Position numbers and translations under genes: made by a program. From Acanthopleura granulata (Eukaryota; Mollusca; Polyplacophora; Chitonida; Chitonidae), in contig JABBOT010000009.1 of the NCBI GenBank assembly GCA_016165875.1, positions 17,230,790 to 17,294,789 of the forward strand: a stretch of 64,000 nucleotides of DNA, in the 5' to 3' direction. Positions 1-12,439 of the stretch are shown in pieces (position 1 is the first letter of the stretch; every line of letters begins with the position of its first letter). The notes beneath the pieces were generated by a model that had not been told where the DNA came from, made no database searches, and saw only the letters and a program-made list of their open reading frames with translations.

Positions 1-43
1 TAAATCAATAAGCAATATCCATACCATCTGTCTATCATCTTAC

Positions 44-153
44 ATCAAATTGTTTCCAAAGGCGCTCCGGCATTACAAAAAAAAACCCCTTCAAAGTCCA
101 TGAATAATATGGTTCATCCGGTTGCCAACTCCTATGCATCTCCTTCCAGTCAC
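44..153 (-). other. Possible minus-strand exon of unknown gene
   Basis: On the minus strand an open stretch reads GDWKEMHRSWQPDEPYYSW and on to ERLWKQFD. It is bounded by a ccccag acceptor-like site and a gtaaga donor-like site. The Trp/Tyr/Pro-rich composition looks more protein-like than neighbouring frames. I do not recognise a family and see no partner exon, so this is weak. Confidence 0.22.
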
Positions 154-242
154 CTGGGGCTTGAGTGATCTTGCCGGCGACGCCATATAAGAGGAAAGAA
201 CAAACTTCTCTGTTGGGTTTTCTCACTCAGTTTAATTGAAGG

Positions 243-338
243 AGGGGCCTCTGTCGTTCAGTCGGTTAGCGCGCTAGCGCAACGCAATGATCCGTTGTTT
301 TACGGCATAAAACACCAATCAAATAAATGAATTAAAGG
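243..338 (+). mobile_element. SINE-1, internally deleted copy
   Basis: The tRNA-like head with A box (TTCAGTCGGTTAGCGCGC) is joined directly to the tail CGGCATAAAACACCAATCAA plus AATAAA repeats. The middle of the element is missing. Confidence 0.75.
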
Positions 339-824
339 AAAGCCTAAAAAACCTCAAGTACATGTCCGATTACTCCCATACAGGCACGGCAGCAGGAGCG
401 GCTGTGGCTACACACAGTACATCATCCTAAAGGCTTGGTGGCATGCCGTGGATTGATAAAAGATTGTGCGAAAATCAAGTAATGTCTTATGGAAGCTTAA
501 ACAAAATGACTGCGATCTCCTAAAGGTCTCAAGGAACTATAACCTCTGCTTCGGGAAAGGGCTTAAGAGTAATCTCTGCCGTGATACAGTGTCCTCGGTA
601 TGACGATAACTTCATATAACTGCATACAATCTTTACAACTGCAACATGATCTGTAAAGCATTCATTCTTTTAAAGAAAATATATACTTTGTGAAACGGCC
701 ATGTGATATGGCTAAAAATGCAATGAAAAGATAGTCCCAATGGGTTTTTTTGTAGGGTGACACGAGCTCCGTGGCAGGATTTCGTGCACAAATGTCCATC
801 TTTCATTTCAGACAACCTCCCGCC
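339..824. other. Spacer, nothing recognised
   Basis: No supported gene, RNA or known repeat. Open frames here are short and unlike coding DNA. Confidence 0.5.
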
Positions 825-975
825 TTTCCTAAGGGCACCACTGTTCTACTTATTAAGGTTAGCAGACAATGTCTGCTCTAGGCAATACTCATATGATGTA
901 TTATTGTCATTTTGAGGTTGAGTGGGCATGATGGAAAATTGGGAACATCATCCGCAAACAACCATCTGGACAATT
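825..975 (-). mobile_element. LINE reverse-transcriptase fragment
   Basis: The minus-strand translation contains LSRWLFADDV followed by a helix-like stretch, the F/YADD catalytic motif of non-LTR reverse transcriptases. About 150 bases align by eye with 2455-2650. Only a broken fragment remains, joined to a SINE tail at 990. Confidence 0.55.
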
Positions 976-990
976 CATTCAAGCCAATAC

Positions 991-1131
991 CTGCCATATG
1001 TGGGAAGGCCTTTGAGCAACCTGAGTATGGTCGTGGGTTTCCTCCCACCATAATGCTGCCCGCCATCTTATAAGCGATTCAGAACTATTCTTGAGTACGA
1101 CGTAAAACACAAATCAAATAAATAAATAAAT
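991..1131 (+). mobile_element. SINE-1, 3' part
   Basis: Shares the body (GGTCGTGGGTTTCCTCCCAC, CATAATGCTG) and the tail (TATTCTTGAGTACGACGTAA, CAAATAAATAAA) with the other copies. 5'-truncated. Confidence 0.8.
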
Positions 1132-1132
1132 G

Positions 1133-2450
1133 TTAAAGTCAAGAAGTATTATATATATATATATTTAGGATTTAAACATGTAGGCGTCGAAGCAGGCGTT
1201 CCTCTCCGTAATGGATATTCCAGGTTAATAATTGATAATTCATTGATAATTAATAATTAATAATCCAAATGAACGTTGAACACAAGCCACCAAAGAAGGA
1301 CGGCAGTGTATACAGTAGGAAATGAGGACAGATTCAGGTAAAGAGAAGCAGTCAACAACAATTTTCAGTGATGAAGAAATGGTGACTCAAGACGACTGAA
1401 TTAAAATATTAGACCGTGTAGTGCACTAGGGTTCATAAGCCCTCATCAGTCAAAATAGAGAAATGCGCTTACATATCAGCGTGTAGCTTATTTATTAACT
1501 AATAGCGAGAGCAGTAAGGGCCTAAAAATCCAACCCTGCCTAAAGCCAAAGGCAATCAACGTACATGCTGTCATTACACTGTATTTTCCTTTCAAAAAAT
1601 CAGATCAAAACATTTCTCGTGCCAGCCATGTTTGAATGGAGACAGTAACAGTTACCTTCGATTCAACAAAAATAGATTCACTTTTCTCTGACATAAATGT
1701 CGCCAAATTTAAGGAAACATTGCAATTTGAAAATTTTGCCAGTGGTGAAGTAACCAGGTCTAAATGCAGTCTGTGTTTTATCTAAAATATCACGTTTTTC
1801 AGTCCGTTCGAGCAAACTTGTTCACATTGGTGGTGAAACTTCTCAAGTATACGTGATAATTCGCCTGTAATTCGCCATTACAAGGTCTTTGTAATTCCAG
1901 TCTTATTAAATGAGACTATAACATAAACAAACTACCATTTAAGCGATATTCATTCATTCCACTGCTCGGGCGTCTAAATATTGATATACATGGCTGCAGT
2001 AGTGCCCAAGGCATAATCATTAATTTCACAGCCACTCTCACCACGATATGTAATAATAATTCATACAACACTGAGGGGAGATATCAATTTTCGAAAATGT
2101 CATTTTGTATCACATTTTGTAATCATTTTACAATTACATTTCTATAAAGCACTCTTTCAGGTGAATAACAATACTTTGTTATCTATTGATGTACGTTAAT
2201 ATAATCAACCTGAACGAGGGGCTGTTATTATTGGCCCGGCATTTTTTTTTTACCTCGCTGGTTTAGGACGCAGAAATGACGCAGCTGTCACCGTCTCGTC
2301 ACAACACATAAAAACTCAGTGGTGGAAAGTGTCTCGAGAACGCATCGCACAAGAACTCTGAACATACTACAAGATTTGGCAGTTACTGCTCCTGTGGCTC
2401 CGTGCTCTAAACGTAAAAAGTGCAAGAGCTTCGGAGATACCTGAAAGTAC
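1133..2450. other. AT-rich spacer, nothing recognised
   Basis: A short AT run at 1151-1164 and AAT-rich sequence at 1226-1265; otherwise no motif or open frame worth calling. Confidence 0.5.
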
Positions 2451-2454
2451 GTCT

Positions 2455-2650
2455 TTCCTAAGGTCACCAGTTCTATACATATTAAAGTTGAAAAGGAGCT
2501 TCTGCTCTAAACAATAATCATGTAAGATGTTAATCTCACTTTGTACTCGAGTGGGTATGATGGAAAAAACATCATCAGCAAACAATAGTATAGACAATTC
2601 TTTAAAAGTCAGGAAGTAAAAGGGTCTGAGAGTGCATAGGTGTGAATGAA
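2455..2650 (-). mobile_element. LINE reverse-transcriptase fragment
   Basis: The minus strand encodes LTFKELSILLFADDVFSI then EINILHDYCLEQKLLFN, the YADD box plus the following helix of a non-LTR retrotransposon RT. Upstream and downstream domains are missing, so it is a dead fragment. Confidence 0.68.
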
Positions 2651-2780
2651 AACAGAATAAACAATTCCATGGCACAAACAGGATGCCTTCTTCTTCTGAG
2701 TGTGTTACGTTAAAACTTGTTTAGTGCATTTAATAACAGCGAGAAGGAGTAAGGCGCAAAATACATCCTTGTCTTAATGA

Positions 2781-3049
2781 GCCTCCTTGGCTCAGTAGGT
2801 TAGTGCACTAGCGCAGCGGAATGATCCAGAAGCCTCCCACCGATGCGATCACTGTGAGTTCAAGTCTAGCTCATGCTGTTTTCCTCTTCCTTGGGAAGGT
2901 CCCCCAACAACCTGCGGAATGTAGTGGGTTTCCCCCGGGCTCTTCCCGGTTTCCACCCAAAATTATTACTGGCAGCCGTCGTATAAGTGAAATATTCTGG
3001 AGTACGGCGTAAAACACAAATCAAATAGATAAATAAACAAATGAATAAA
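2781..3049 (+). mobile_element. SINE-1, near full-length copy
   Basis: Head GCCTCCTTGGCTCAGTAGG (pol III A box), B box GAGTTCAAGTC at about 2853, body GTGGGTTTCCCCCGGGCTCT, tail GAGTACGGCGTAAAACACAA and A/T-rich end. About 265 bases. This copy shows the tRNA-derived structure best: a tRNA-like head of roughly 75 bases and an unrelated body. Confidence 0.85.
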
Positions 3050-4049
3050 CCACCAGAGGCTTTAAAAGTAGGCCTATCACTAAAGATGTTTCTGGAACAC
3101 CAAAAGAAACTATGTAATGAAAAAAAAAATAACAGAATGCATATATGTTTTGCTTGCTTTGAAATGTTGTCTTGTAATATGTTTATTTCGGGCAGGACAT
3201 GCGGCGTGTACCACCCCTATTGCGGACGGCTGTCATGTATTGTGTTGGACCGAGGCACCTACAAGTTGTGACGTCAAGGTTTATATGGTCAGTTATAAAG
3301 CATGAAATAGTTTTAATACATCAGTAGACTAACAATACATGATTCTGAAGTCAGGACGTTCGATTTGTCATCCTATTTTCAAAAAACGAACATGTGTCTC
3401 ATGTCGGTGTCTCTTTAAATATCTGCTGCAATAAAGATCATAAAGTTGCGATCTAAACTATTGAATTAAATAAACTCTGATTTCATTGGCAACGCTATAT
3501 ACATAAACATGAAAAATATATAAATATATTGAACCTAAGGATAGAAATTTATGTAAGGTAAAATTAAATTGTTATTGGTAAGAATTTTCGGAAAAGTGAT
3601 ACTGAAACGATCTGTGTAGAAATTAACCAATATTCTAATTGGAATTTATAATTTTGAACCAATGTTCTCATTGGAATATATAATTTCGTTGTAGCCCATT
3701 TCACCATATATTCCTTGAAATGTTATATCTTTTGTATTTCTTTCAGTTTACATTTTAGTTCAACTAGTTTATTGTGTCATAGTGTTTGTAAATGTGGGTG
3801 TGTGGAGGGCCTCGGGGAAGATCAATAATATATGAAAGTGAAGACATTATTATTATTATTATTATAGAAACAGTCTATTTGCCATCTGTTATCGTCCATC
3901 CAATCAAAACACTCATGTAAGGCAACTGTTCCAGTTCGAACATATACTTCATGAACAAAGTTATTAAAGTATAATGTTGTTAAAATATAAAAGACTACAG
4001 AACAGAGAGAAAAACCAGAGCAGCGACGCCAGTGTGATGGTTGACAAAT
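3050..4049. other. AT-rich spacer
   Basis: Holds the ATT microsatellite and a short local duplication (ttctaattggaatttataatt near 3635 and ttctcattggaatatataatt near 3665). No gene is supported. Confidence 0.5.
3846..3865 (+). repeat. ATT microsatellite
   Basis: A short run of about six ATT units within spacer. Confidence 0.8.
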
Positions 4050-4990
4050 AGACGTCACTGGTGTAGAATTACTCGAAATGCTATGTTGTCATCACATGAA
4101 AGCAATGCTGGGAGAAAGCCAACCATGTATTGTTATTATGGGAGATTTTAATGATCCTTTTTATGACTGGAATGGCAATCATTAATGCAAGAAGTTAAAA
4201 TGGATCTCTTTGACGTGGTACCTAGAAAAATTATTTCGGATATTTAATGAACCAGCTAGATTCAGTGATAAATACTGCTAATGCTCTCAATCTCGTAATA
4301 ACTGACAGTACTTTTTATATAACAGAGCCCGGGGTATGTACTGTTGTAGCTAACGTGGATCTTTACACTATATATACTGTTGTGTGAATGTAATGTGTAG
4401 TTCAATGCTATGTTTAGGGTTACAAATGTGCCGACTTAGAAGGTTTAAACCTTGCGCTTAGTCTGACTCTATGGATTACTACATTAGACACATTCGATAG
4501 CACTGAGGATAAAGCTTACGCTTGGAGTTCTCTGTTGTTTGATTGTTGCCAAGAGTATATTAATCATAACAATGTAACTATTCGTACACAAGATAAACCG
4601 TGTATGACGAATGAATGTAACAATAAAGTTTAGGATTAGAAATAGAATTTTCCAAAAAATTAAAGGGACAGATTGCGATTTTCTTAAATTTCAGTTTATC
4701 ATTCCTAGGCCAGAATCAAATACTGGCACATCAAAGCATGAAGCAATTGCCACATTTGCTAACAAGGTTATACTGAAACTTCCGGATCATGAAGTCAAGA
4801 CAAAAACCTATTAGTCAATTACGAAATCTGTTCTGTGATCTATGGCTAGGCCATCGATTCCAACACTTCTTCTTAATGGAAGAAGTATCTCATATAATAC
4901 TGAAAAAGCAGATGAATTCTAAGCTCTTTTGCATCTGGGTCCACTAGACCTGAAATGGTTGCAGGTTTACCAAAGTTCATGCTATTGACT
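4050..4990 (+). mobile_element. Degenerate LINE: endonuclease and linker remnants
   Basis: The plus strand reads VELLEMLCCHHM.. then CIVIMGDFNDPFYDW, the GDFN box of APE-type LINE endonucleases, and further on NALNLVITDS (usually NtLDLvlt). After frame shifts, KPCMTNECN and RNRIFQKIKG fit the linker before the RT. Several stops break it. A SINE sits at its 3' end. Confidence 0.68.
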
Positions 4991-4991
4991 A

Positions 4992-5172
4992 GGTGTCTCC
5001 ATGCTATAATCGGTTAGCGCGCAACCGCAATGACCCAGGAGACCCCCACCTATGCGGTTGCTGTGACAGCTCATGCTGGCTTCCTATCCCGCCGTACGTG
5101 GGAAGGTCCGTCAGCTACCTGGTTGAGGATTTCGCTCGGGTTCTGCCAAAATTCTATTCACTACAATGAATC
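4992..5172 (+). mobile_element. SINE-1, 3'-truncated copy
   Basis: The head GTCTCCATGCTATAATCGGT is degenerate; the body GTACGTGGGAAGGTC is present; the tail is lost. It abuts the LINE remnant. Confidence 0.7.
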
Positions 5173-5479
5173 ATTTTTAAAAAAATCTCGGAAAACTGTT
5201 TTGTGACGGACTGACGAAGCGACTGACTGACTGACCAGCGGACTTGGTGAGAACGGGGAATAAATAACAATAAGTGTTAATTCAAAGAAGTCTTGAAGAC
5301 AAGTTACTTCATTGCAGAATATAAGGTTACTAACATGTAGTCCAACCATTGATTTATTGCCATGTGCAATCGTAGGGTATTTAAGCTATAGAGAGGTTTG
5401 TTTCTGTAAGGTTGACAACAACGTATGACAGGGATTGAAGACATTTCTGAAGCATGTGGATTTTGATCATGGGTTGAGG

Positions 5480-7500
5480 AAACCGGGGTTCCTGGAGTAA
5501 ACACCTATTCTAGTAAGTAATAAACTTCTCCACCCGTGACGTATAGAAGATGTATGTGACAACTGGTGGGAGAATAAAAAAAAAAGCAACAAACTTTTGA
5601 CTTTGACAATTGCCAGTTTTCAAACTGTGACTGTGCCTGTGAGCAGATACAAGTTCTCACAACGTGACTGTGCCTCACTTATTGTCTGTGACCAAATACC
5701 AGTTCTCACACTGTGGCTGTGCCTCAGTGATTTTCTGTGACCAGGAGCCGGTTCTCACACCGTGACTATGCCTCACTGAATGCTTATGATCAAATACCAG
5801 TTCTTACACTGTGACTGCGCCTCATTGATTGTCTGTGAGCGCACAACAGTTCACATACTGTGACTGTGCTTCACTGATCATCTGTGACCAGATACCAGTT
5901 CTCACACCATTACTGTGCCTCACTGATTGTTTGTGGCCAGGTATAAGTTCTCACACCGCAATTGGGCCAGATATTAACTCTCACACTCTGGCTGTGCTTC
6001 ACTGATTACCTATGATCAGATACCAGTTCCCTCACTGTGACTTTGCCGCCTTGATTTTCTTTGACCAGACACCAGTAATCACAATGTGGCTGTTCCTCAT
6101 TGATTATCTGAGACCAGTTACCAGGTCTCACACCATGACTGTCTCTCACCGATTTTCTGTGTGCAAATATCATTTCTCACACTGTGGCTGTGCCTCACTG
6201 ATTTTCTGTGACAAGACACCAGTTCTCACACTATTTCTGTGCCACACTGATTATCTGTGACCATATATCGTTTCTCACACTGCGACTGCCTCACTGGTTC
6301 TCCTTGACCAGTTATCAGATCTCACACTGTGAATGTGCTTCACTGATTGTCTGTGACCAGATTCCAGTCTTTTAGCTGTGCCTAAACAGTTATCATTGGC
6401 GAGGCATTTGTTTTCCCACTGACGCTGTGAGTTTGAGGAAAATATGGCGCTCTTAACGAAGCGAACATGAGCCGATGAGTTCAAATGCATTGTAGCATTT
6501 CTGTATCGCTGAATCATGCAATTACGACAATAGCCACATGGCAGTTTTTTTTTTCGCTTCACCTTTACGTCACTGCAGGGCACATCTAGATGTATCATAC
6601 AGGAGAAGTATCATATGTGACCCCCAGAGTAGATGAGTCGATGCCACTCAGCAAGACGAAGTCGATTTATTTATGGAGTTTTGTGTCTCAGTACGACTAC
6701 AAAGTGGTAAGTTTTTCTCTTTTGAATACGAAGGGGGATTACTAAGTATATTAGCCCATTCGTTTAGATAACCAACAGTGTAATAAATATACTGTTGTTC
6801 TATATTTTGTTCTACGTCAGGAATATTTAAACAGAATGTTCCGTTATTCCGCGCCAGCAACTTCGTTGTGGCATAATTACTTGTAACAAGTTGTTCTTTT
6901 ATTGCGCACATCTTACGCCGTCGTGAAAATGCTACTTGTAATGCGTTACTGTCGAAGTATTAAGGCCCATTCCATTAATAAAAAGATCTCTTTATGCCTT
7001 ATTGCTCTTGTAACAGGTAATATTACTAGAAAGGGAATATTTAGCTATTCCCGAGTAGGTCAAACACTACAACTTTGGGAATGATTTTCAGTCATTGACG
7101 GCAGGCCATTGCGGTATGAATAATTAACTAATTTTAATGAAGTATTTTATTCTTGAGGATGTAAACCATGCGCTAAATTTAATTAAGAAACCTAGTGACA
7201 GCTTGGAAGAAAAGTTCAGTAAACTGCGTGACGTGTTAGTATTAAGAAATAAACACTTAGGATAAAAAGTGAAAAAAGAACAACTAAAAGGAAAAGAGCG
7301 TGTAGGATTTGTGTTAGTTTGGTGATATATTAATCTTCGTTCAATGCCCCAATTCATTTCGACATGAAACCCGATGAACAAGCTTGTTCTAAAAGCGTTT
7401 GTTCACTTATGTCCTGGTACTAGGGGAGTGTATTTCTTAAGCATAAAACCCAAACTGAAGTAAATTGACAAAGGGCCCATTTCACCGGTTATGACTGTAA
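5480..7500 (+). repeat. Segmental duplication, copy A
   Basis: Matches 15490-16960 in order by eye: GGAGTAAAC.., the minisatellite unit, TGAATCATGC, ACGTCACTGCAGG, CAAAGTGGTAAGTTT, AGGCCCATTCCATTA, TGAAGTATTTTATT, TTAAGAAACC.AGT, and AACTGAAGTAAATTGACAAA. It differs by the minisatellite expansion and many small indels. No SLC13 exon follows it before copy B. Confidence 0.75.
5620..6370 (+). repeat. 49-bp minisatellite, about 15 degenerate units
   Basis: Unit of the type GACTGTGCCTCACTGATTGT, then CTGTGACCAGATACCAGTTC, then TCACACTGT. Units differ at many sites. A single unit-like stretch stands at the matching place (about 15748-15800) of the duplicated segment. Confidence 0.9.
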
Positions 7501-7509
7501 AATTTCGCT

Positions 7510-9290
7510 CAATTTATTATGTGAGTGGTTTTGTAACTTTTTAACACTTAGAATTTAAATACAGTAAATAGCATAGGTATGAGTGTGATTTATTCTGAAA
7601 GGTAGTAATTTGAATATATAGATAAAATTTGATTTGACAAACTAGCATGGATCTGGTTGCTGAAAATCCCCAGTAGAGCCTCTTCAAGTTAGTATATGTA
7701 TTGAAAAGCTCCCGTTGAGATATGGAAGTGATCTCATGGTCAAGTATCCTTACATGAAAATGATGCAATGAAAAAACATCGTTGCTGTAAATGCCATTAA
7801 ATCAGTAAACTTATCAATTTCAACAGCCTATTTGCCCTGTGTCTTTCTTGAGTGATAAATAAAACCACATCATAAAATGACACGATATCTACCACTGTGT
7901 TCCATTTTTATGTTATTACATTTTACAAACAATTCCACGTTAATGTCGTGTATATGGCACCATGGTTTTGCATGAAACTAATATAGACACGGTTATTCTT
8001 AAAAATGTGTAACCTTTTCTACATAAAACATGAGGAAAATCGAGCGCTAGTCTACAGTTTGAATATCACTTCTATTGGATGTAGAACTTGAATTACATAG
8101 TATACAAATTTGAATGTCACTTTTCATTTTGTGAGAGTTCCTTCGCTATTTTAATGGACGTGGCCTGTCCTGACGTAATCACTTGCGGTGTTTCCATAAA
8201 GCTGCTCGGAAGCATACTTCTCCTGACTCCGCAACGGATCGTGTGCATGTAGTTAGTAATAAAGACCAGTGTCTGTGGTCCGCTGGGACATACTTACACC
8301 CGGCCTTTGGATAGAAAATCTGTGGTTTCTTTCACTTTCATTGAACTTGGAATTGGTGATAAAAAGACATGATCAGATCGGGATTACTTAGTTCGACTTA
8401 AATCATTGTATTGGAGGGCGTGGAATTATTTAAGCTTTCACCCTCCATGAACAGTCCCCATAGCCCAGGTAAATGGGCATGAGGCCTCATTTCAGCGGTT
8501 ATGTGTGATCACATGCCAACTACATCACAGTGTCATCGGCTGTCGTCTACTTTCTATTCAGTATAATCTTTTGTATTACCTCCTTACATATATACAGGTC
8601 ATGTATTTTCGTCCTAACTACTACATTTAGTGCAGTGAAATTAACCTATGCCATGAAGTAACCCATTCGTATGAAGGCTCACGTTCACGTGTAAAGGCTT
8701 ATAATACGCACATGAGAGAAGTAATGTAATATTGAGGCGGTTCATGTCATCACACGTTCAATAGTCCCCGAGGTCTGTCATCTTGTTCAAAACCCGGGCC
8801 AGTTTACACCGCAGACGTAGCCATATTCTTGTGTATCTTTTGTGAGGAATATTTATTTAGCAACGCTCGACATACGTGGGAGCTTATTATAGTAGACGAC
8901 ACCACACATCCGATCGAATAGGCTATTAAACGGCACAAAAGTACAACGACTGGAGAACAGCTACAGTTGAGTCTCGAAGCAGGGATCAAAGGGCGGCTTG
9001 CGATGAGTTGGATATTAAGCTCCAGTATATGCTTAGCTTTAGAGTAGAAGGTTGTGACGTCCATTTCCTCGGTGCCATCTTCACTTTACGGTATGTTATC
9101 GACGGGTCAACATCAGGTGATTCATTTTCTAATAGTAGTTTTCTTTGTGCCGGTTTCAGCTGCACATAATCGTTCCTCATCTATGTCTCATATTTCAGAT
9201 CCGAATGGGACTATATGGCTCTCGAAAGGACATTAAATAACAGCTGGATAGATGTATCCACTTCAAACATAGCGTTTATAACTTTCTTAT
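7510..9290. other. Spacer with repeat scraps
   Basis: Only pieces of the unclassified 300-bp repeat (about 8460-8570). No gene supported; the open frames at 8804-9236 overlap on both strands and look random. Confidence 0.5.
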
Positions 9291-9299
9291 AATCTTGGG

Positions 9300-9421
9300 T
9301 GGTCTGTCAGCAATCTGCCGGTGGTCGTGGGGTTCCTGCCATCATAATGCTGGCTGCTGTGATAGAAGTAAAATATTCTTGAGCTCATCGTAAAACCCCT
9401 ATGAAATAAGTAAATAAATAT
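9300..9421 (+). mobile_element. SINE-1, 3' part
   Basis: TCAGCAATCTGCCGGTGGTC, then ATAATGCTGGCTGC and the tail TATTCTTGAGC with AATAAA repeats. Confidence 0.75.
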
Positions 9422-9734
9422 ATTCTAGGGGAAAAGTCATGACCGGACCGGCTATCCAATGTATGTGGTTTCTGTATTTGCACTTGTAGAGTGAAGATGA
9501 ACGATAAGGCCACGTCAATATTATTCTAAGCACCAGGTAAAACTTTTCCAAAACTATTTTGATTTATTTGCTGGATGGCATTTTAAGCCACAGAAAGGAT
9601 TTAAAGTAGAATGAAACACGGTGGTATCTTTGGCCCAAATCTAAGTAATTTGTGCTATCAACGACACATTCTGGAGTATATAACAGAACTTTAATGCCAA
9701 ATTAGCTCTCTCATAGACACAGGCACACATTACA

Positions 9735-9990
9735 TGTCAATTACATTACACATTATGGTTCTCAGAACCTTTATTCAGAGTGGAACATAAAGGTGTACAA
9801 AAAGTTTTGGCGACCCGCTTACTCATTGTTGACCCACAACATAATCCAAGCATCTCACTGCATTTATTTCAACGAAGAAAAAAATCTTCAAGCATCAGGT
9901 AAATAAATTGTTGGAGACAGTTGCCAGTGGCCTTTTTCTGGAGATCAGCATATTTTAAGTGGTCTTTCCCTTTAACATAACTTTCGTCAC
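9735..9990 (+). repeat. Dispersed repeat, shared with 29140-29370
   Basis: Both contain GAACATAAAGGTGTA, AATCCAA.CAT.T.ACTGCA and TCTTTCCCTTTAACA in the same order over about 230 bases. Class unknown. Confidence 0.55.
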
Positions 9991-10135
9991 GCTGCTATGA
10001 TATTCCCTTATGGGTTTTTCTTGGAGTTTAATCTAGCTTTCATCGCATTGCTATGATATTTCCTTATGGGTTTTTCTTGGGGTTCATCTCATTGCTATGA
10101 TATTTCCTTATGGATTTTGCTTCAGATTTCATGCC
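9965..10135 (+). repeat. Degenerate tandem repeat (CTATGATATTTCCTTATGGG)
   Basis: Three units of roughly 45-60 bases with GCTATGATATT.CCTTATGG and TTTTTCTTGG. The same unit type forms 19725-20100. Confidence 0.75.
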
Positions 10136-10289
10136 CTCGTCAACGTATCCTATACAATGGGGACTCTGCTTGGAATTTAACAGTGTAGGTTTACACGGCT
10201 CTACAGTTAATGTATATAAGTTGGCAATTTCTGATGTTGCGGTTTGACATTGCTTTGATATTGTTCTAGTCATTAGTCATCTTTGATTA

Positions 10290-10425
10290 AGTCAGAAAGA
10301 AACCCTAACTGAGGTAAACTGACAACAGGCCGGATTCCACAGGTAACGTGAGATCATTTGCCAACTTTCACACTCTCGTCACTGTTCTGGTTTTACTCTC
10401 TGTGCTGTAGTCTTTTAGCACACTA
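10290..10425 (+). repeat. Unclassified 300-bp repeat, 3' part
   Basis: AAACCCTAACTGAGGTAAAC, GGCCGGATTCCACAGGTAAC, TTGCCAACTTTCACACT, GGTTTTACTCTCTGTGCTGT and AGTCTTTTA. Confidence 0.65.
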
Positions 10426-10489
10426 CGATTGTAACAAAATTCAAAAATGCAAATATTTGCACCATGGCGGCCAGGTTTATGAGTGGAGG

Positions 10490-10560
10490 AAACAAGAGAG
10501 CTTGGAGTAAACCACCAACCTTTGGCAAGTTACTGACACTTTTTCACGCGTGATGTACAT
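10490..10560 (+). repeat. Short dispersed repeat (GGAGTAAACCACC)
   Basis: GGAGTAAACCACCAACCTTT, GCAAGTTACTGACA and ACGCGTGATGTACATA. Similar stretches stand at 5470-5550, 15495-15560 and 34060-34140. Class unknown. Confidence 0.5.
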
Positions 10561-12430
10561 ATATGAACACCAGATTGGAAAACCACTTGTCTTCAACGAA
10601 CGTCTGGCCAAAGCTGCCACATGAATGTCGTCGCCCGTTTGACGTGGAGGCAATTGTTGCGTGACAGAAAATTAACAAATTCAAACTAAAGGCAAATGAG
10701 AATATCTTACAACCCGTAATACACGAAATCAGTCGTCCACGCTCCCATTCGTCAACATCCCAACAAGACGTTCTATTGGCAAGACATTTCTACATTTCCC
10801 TGTATCTGATTTTCCTGTCTCACGTACAGCGTCAACTCAAATTTTTGCCCTCCGAACATTGGCCATATCAAATGTTTTCATCTTGCCTTCATGAAATTTT
10901 AAGCAGCAGTTGCTCGCGATGGTGTTGTTTCCTAATTTAAACCAGAATCTCTGATGAGACAGTGGCTCTACTGGTTGGGACAATATTATCACGCAGTCAA
11001 TTACAAAATTAAAGCTGTTATCCAACAACGTTGCCGGGGTCCAAGCTATTACCTATTTACCATATCTGATATTCCTATGAACTTCATTCCAATCAAAAAG
11101 AGAAAAGGACTGAAAAGATTGAAAAAGAGTGAACTGGATTTGAACCCGTGTGTTTTAGGCATCATATACAATGGGCTTACCACTAAAAACGAGTGTGGAA
11201 GCAATGCAGCTTTGATCTTTTCCTCGTAGCCCATAAAAAACGACACAAATAACACAGTGTAGCAAGAATGATTTTCGTTCTTATGGTAACCTGCACTCAG
11301 CGATTTTCAGCTTTACTACTATATAACGGTTTCCTATCACATGAACTTTAAATATGGGGGAATTTCTGTTTTTTCGCATTCCACAATTTTCAGCATAATA
11401 ACTGTAACGGTTTTCTGTCATATCATCCCCAAGTAAAGGGAAAACTGCACTTTTTAGAACTTTGATTGTAATTTGCCTCAAAAAGTATACATCCCAGAAA
11501 TTAAATAAGATCAGGTTTGTGACCAGGACATCAAACTACATTAGGTTACTTAAAATATTTAAATTCAAAAACCTTTGGTGACGTGTCACTTTGGGTAACT
11601 GTAATTTCTACAGTTTTGAAGATATGAAAACGATTTTTGTACAGTGAAGTTTTCCCAAGGCGTTCCATCTGTATTAACTTTAGCTCAATCGCACAGAGCG
11701 TACTCGAGAAAATTACAGGTCAACCCATTCTATTCATGGCAACATGGCGTCCAACGTAGGTCAGGTTGAACAATAAAAATATTAGTGAGGAAAAAATATT
11801 GGGGTAAAAATGATAAGAAATACACTGGATTTGAACCTCAGTGTGCTATGATTAGTCTGCAGTGCCTAATAATTTCATGATACTTGAAAAAAAGAAAAGA
11901 GAGAGAAAAGACTAGCAGGATTTAACTGGATTTGAACCTATGAAGACTGCTACATGTAGGTACAGTGGAAGCTTGTATTGAAAACACTCCTTCGGTGAAA
12001 GTGGTATGACCCAAGAGACTTTTGTCCAGTATTTATAACATGACAATATGGTCATACCATGTAATCCAAAGTGTTGTTTTGAAAAATGCCTTTCACCTAT
12101 CTGCAAGCCAGCAATGTCAAATGGGGCTATGGTGAAAATTAACAGATACCAGCACTGGACCACATGTAGGGAGAGACTGTGCCTTTGATCTACTGCTCCC
12201 GGCACCGACACCCTCTGGCCAACCAAACCATAGTAAGAGCTTTGATGAAGTGTTGGAGAAAGCTCCTGTGTTATTTAAATGTGAGAATTATGATAAGTTT
12301 TTGTCGGTTTCTTAGTAAAAACTTGAAAACTATGCTATGTACGAAAGTAATTCTTGCAAATTTTTAATCCTGACATCATGGAGCACCAGATAGTGTGTTT
12401 GTTTAATCATTTTACGTAGTATTTAGACGT
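10560..12430. other. Spacer, nothing recognised
   Basis: A phrase of the type CTGGATTTGAACC recurs near 11134, 11825 and 11928, which hints at a very old repeat. No gene supported. Confidence 0.45.
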
Positions 12431-12439
12431 GACGTAATT

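Noticed and set aside
878..1066. Intact reverse transcriptase gene
   Set aside because: Only the ADD box region is present, joined to a SINE tail; far too short for a working LINE.
6275..6598. 107-residue minus-strand open frame rich in basic residues
   Set aside because: It overlaps the end of the 49-bp minisatellite and has no recognisable domain or splice context.
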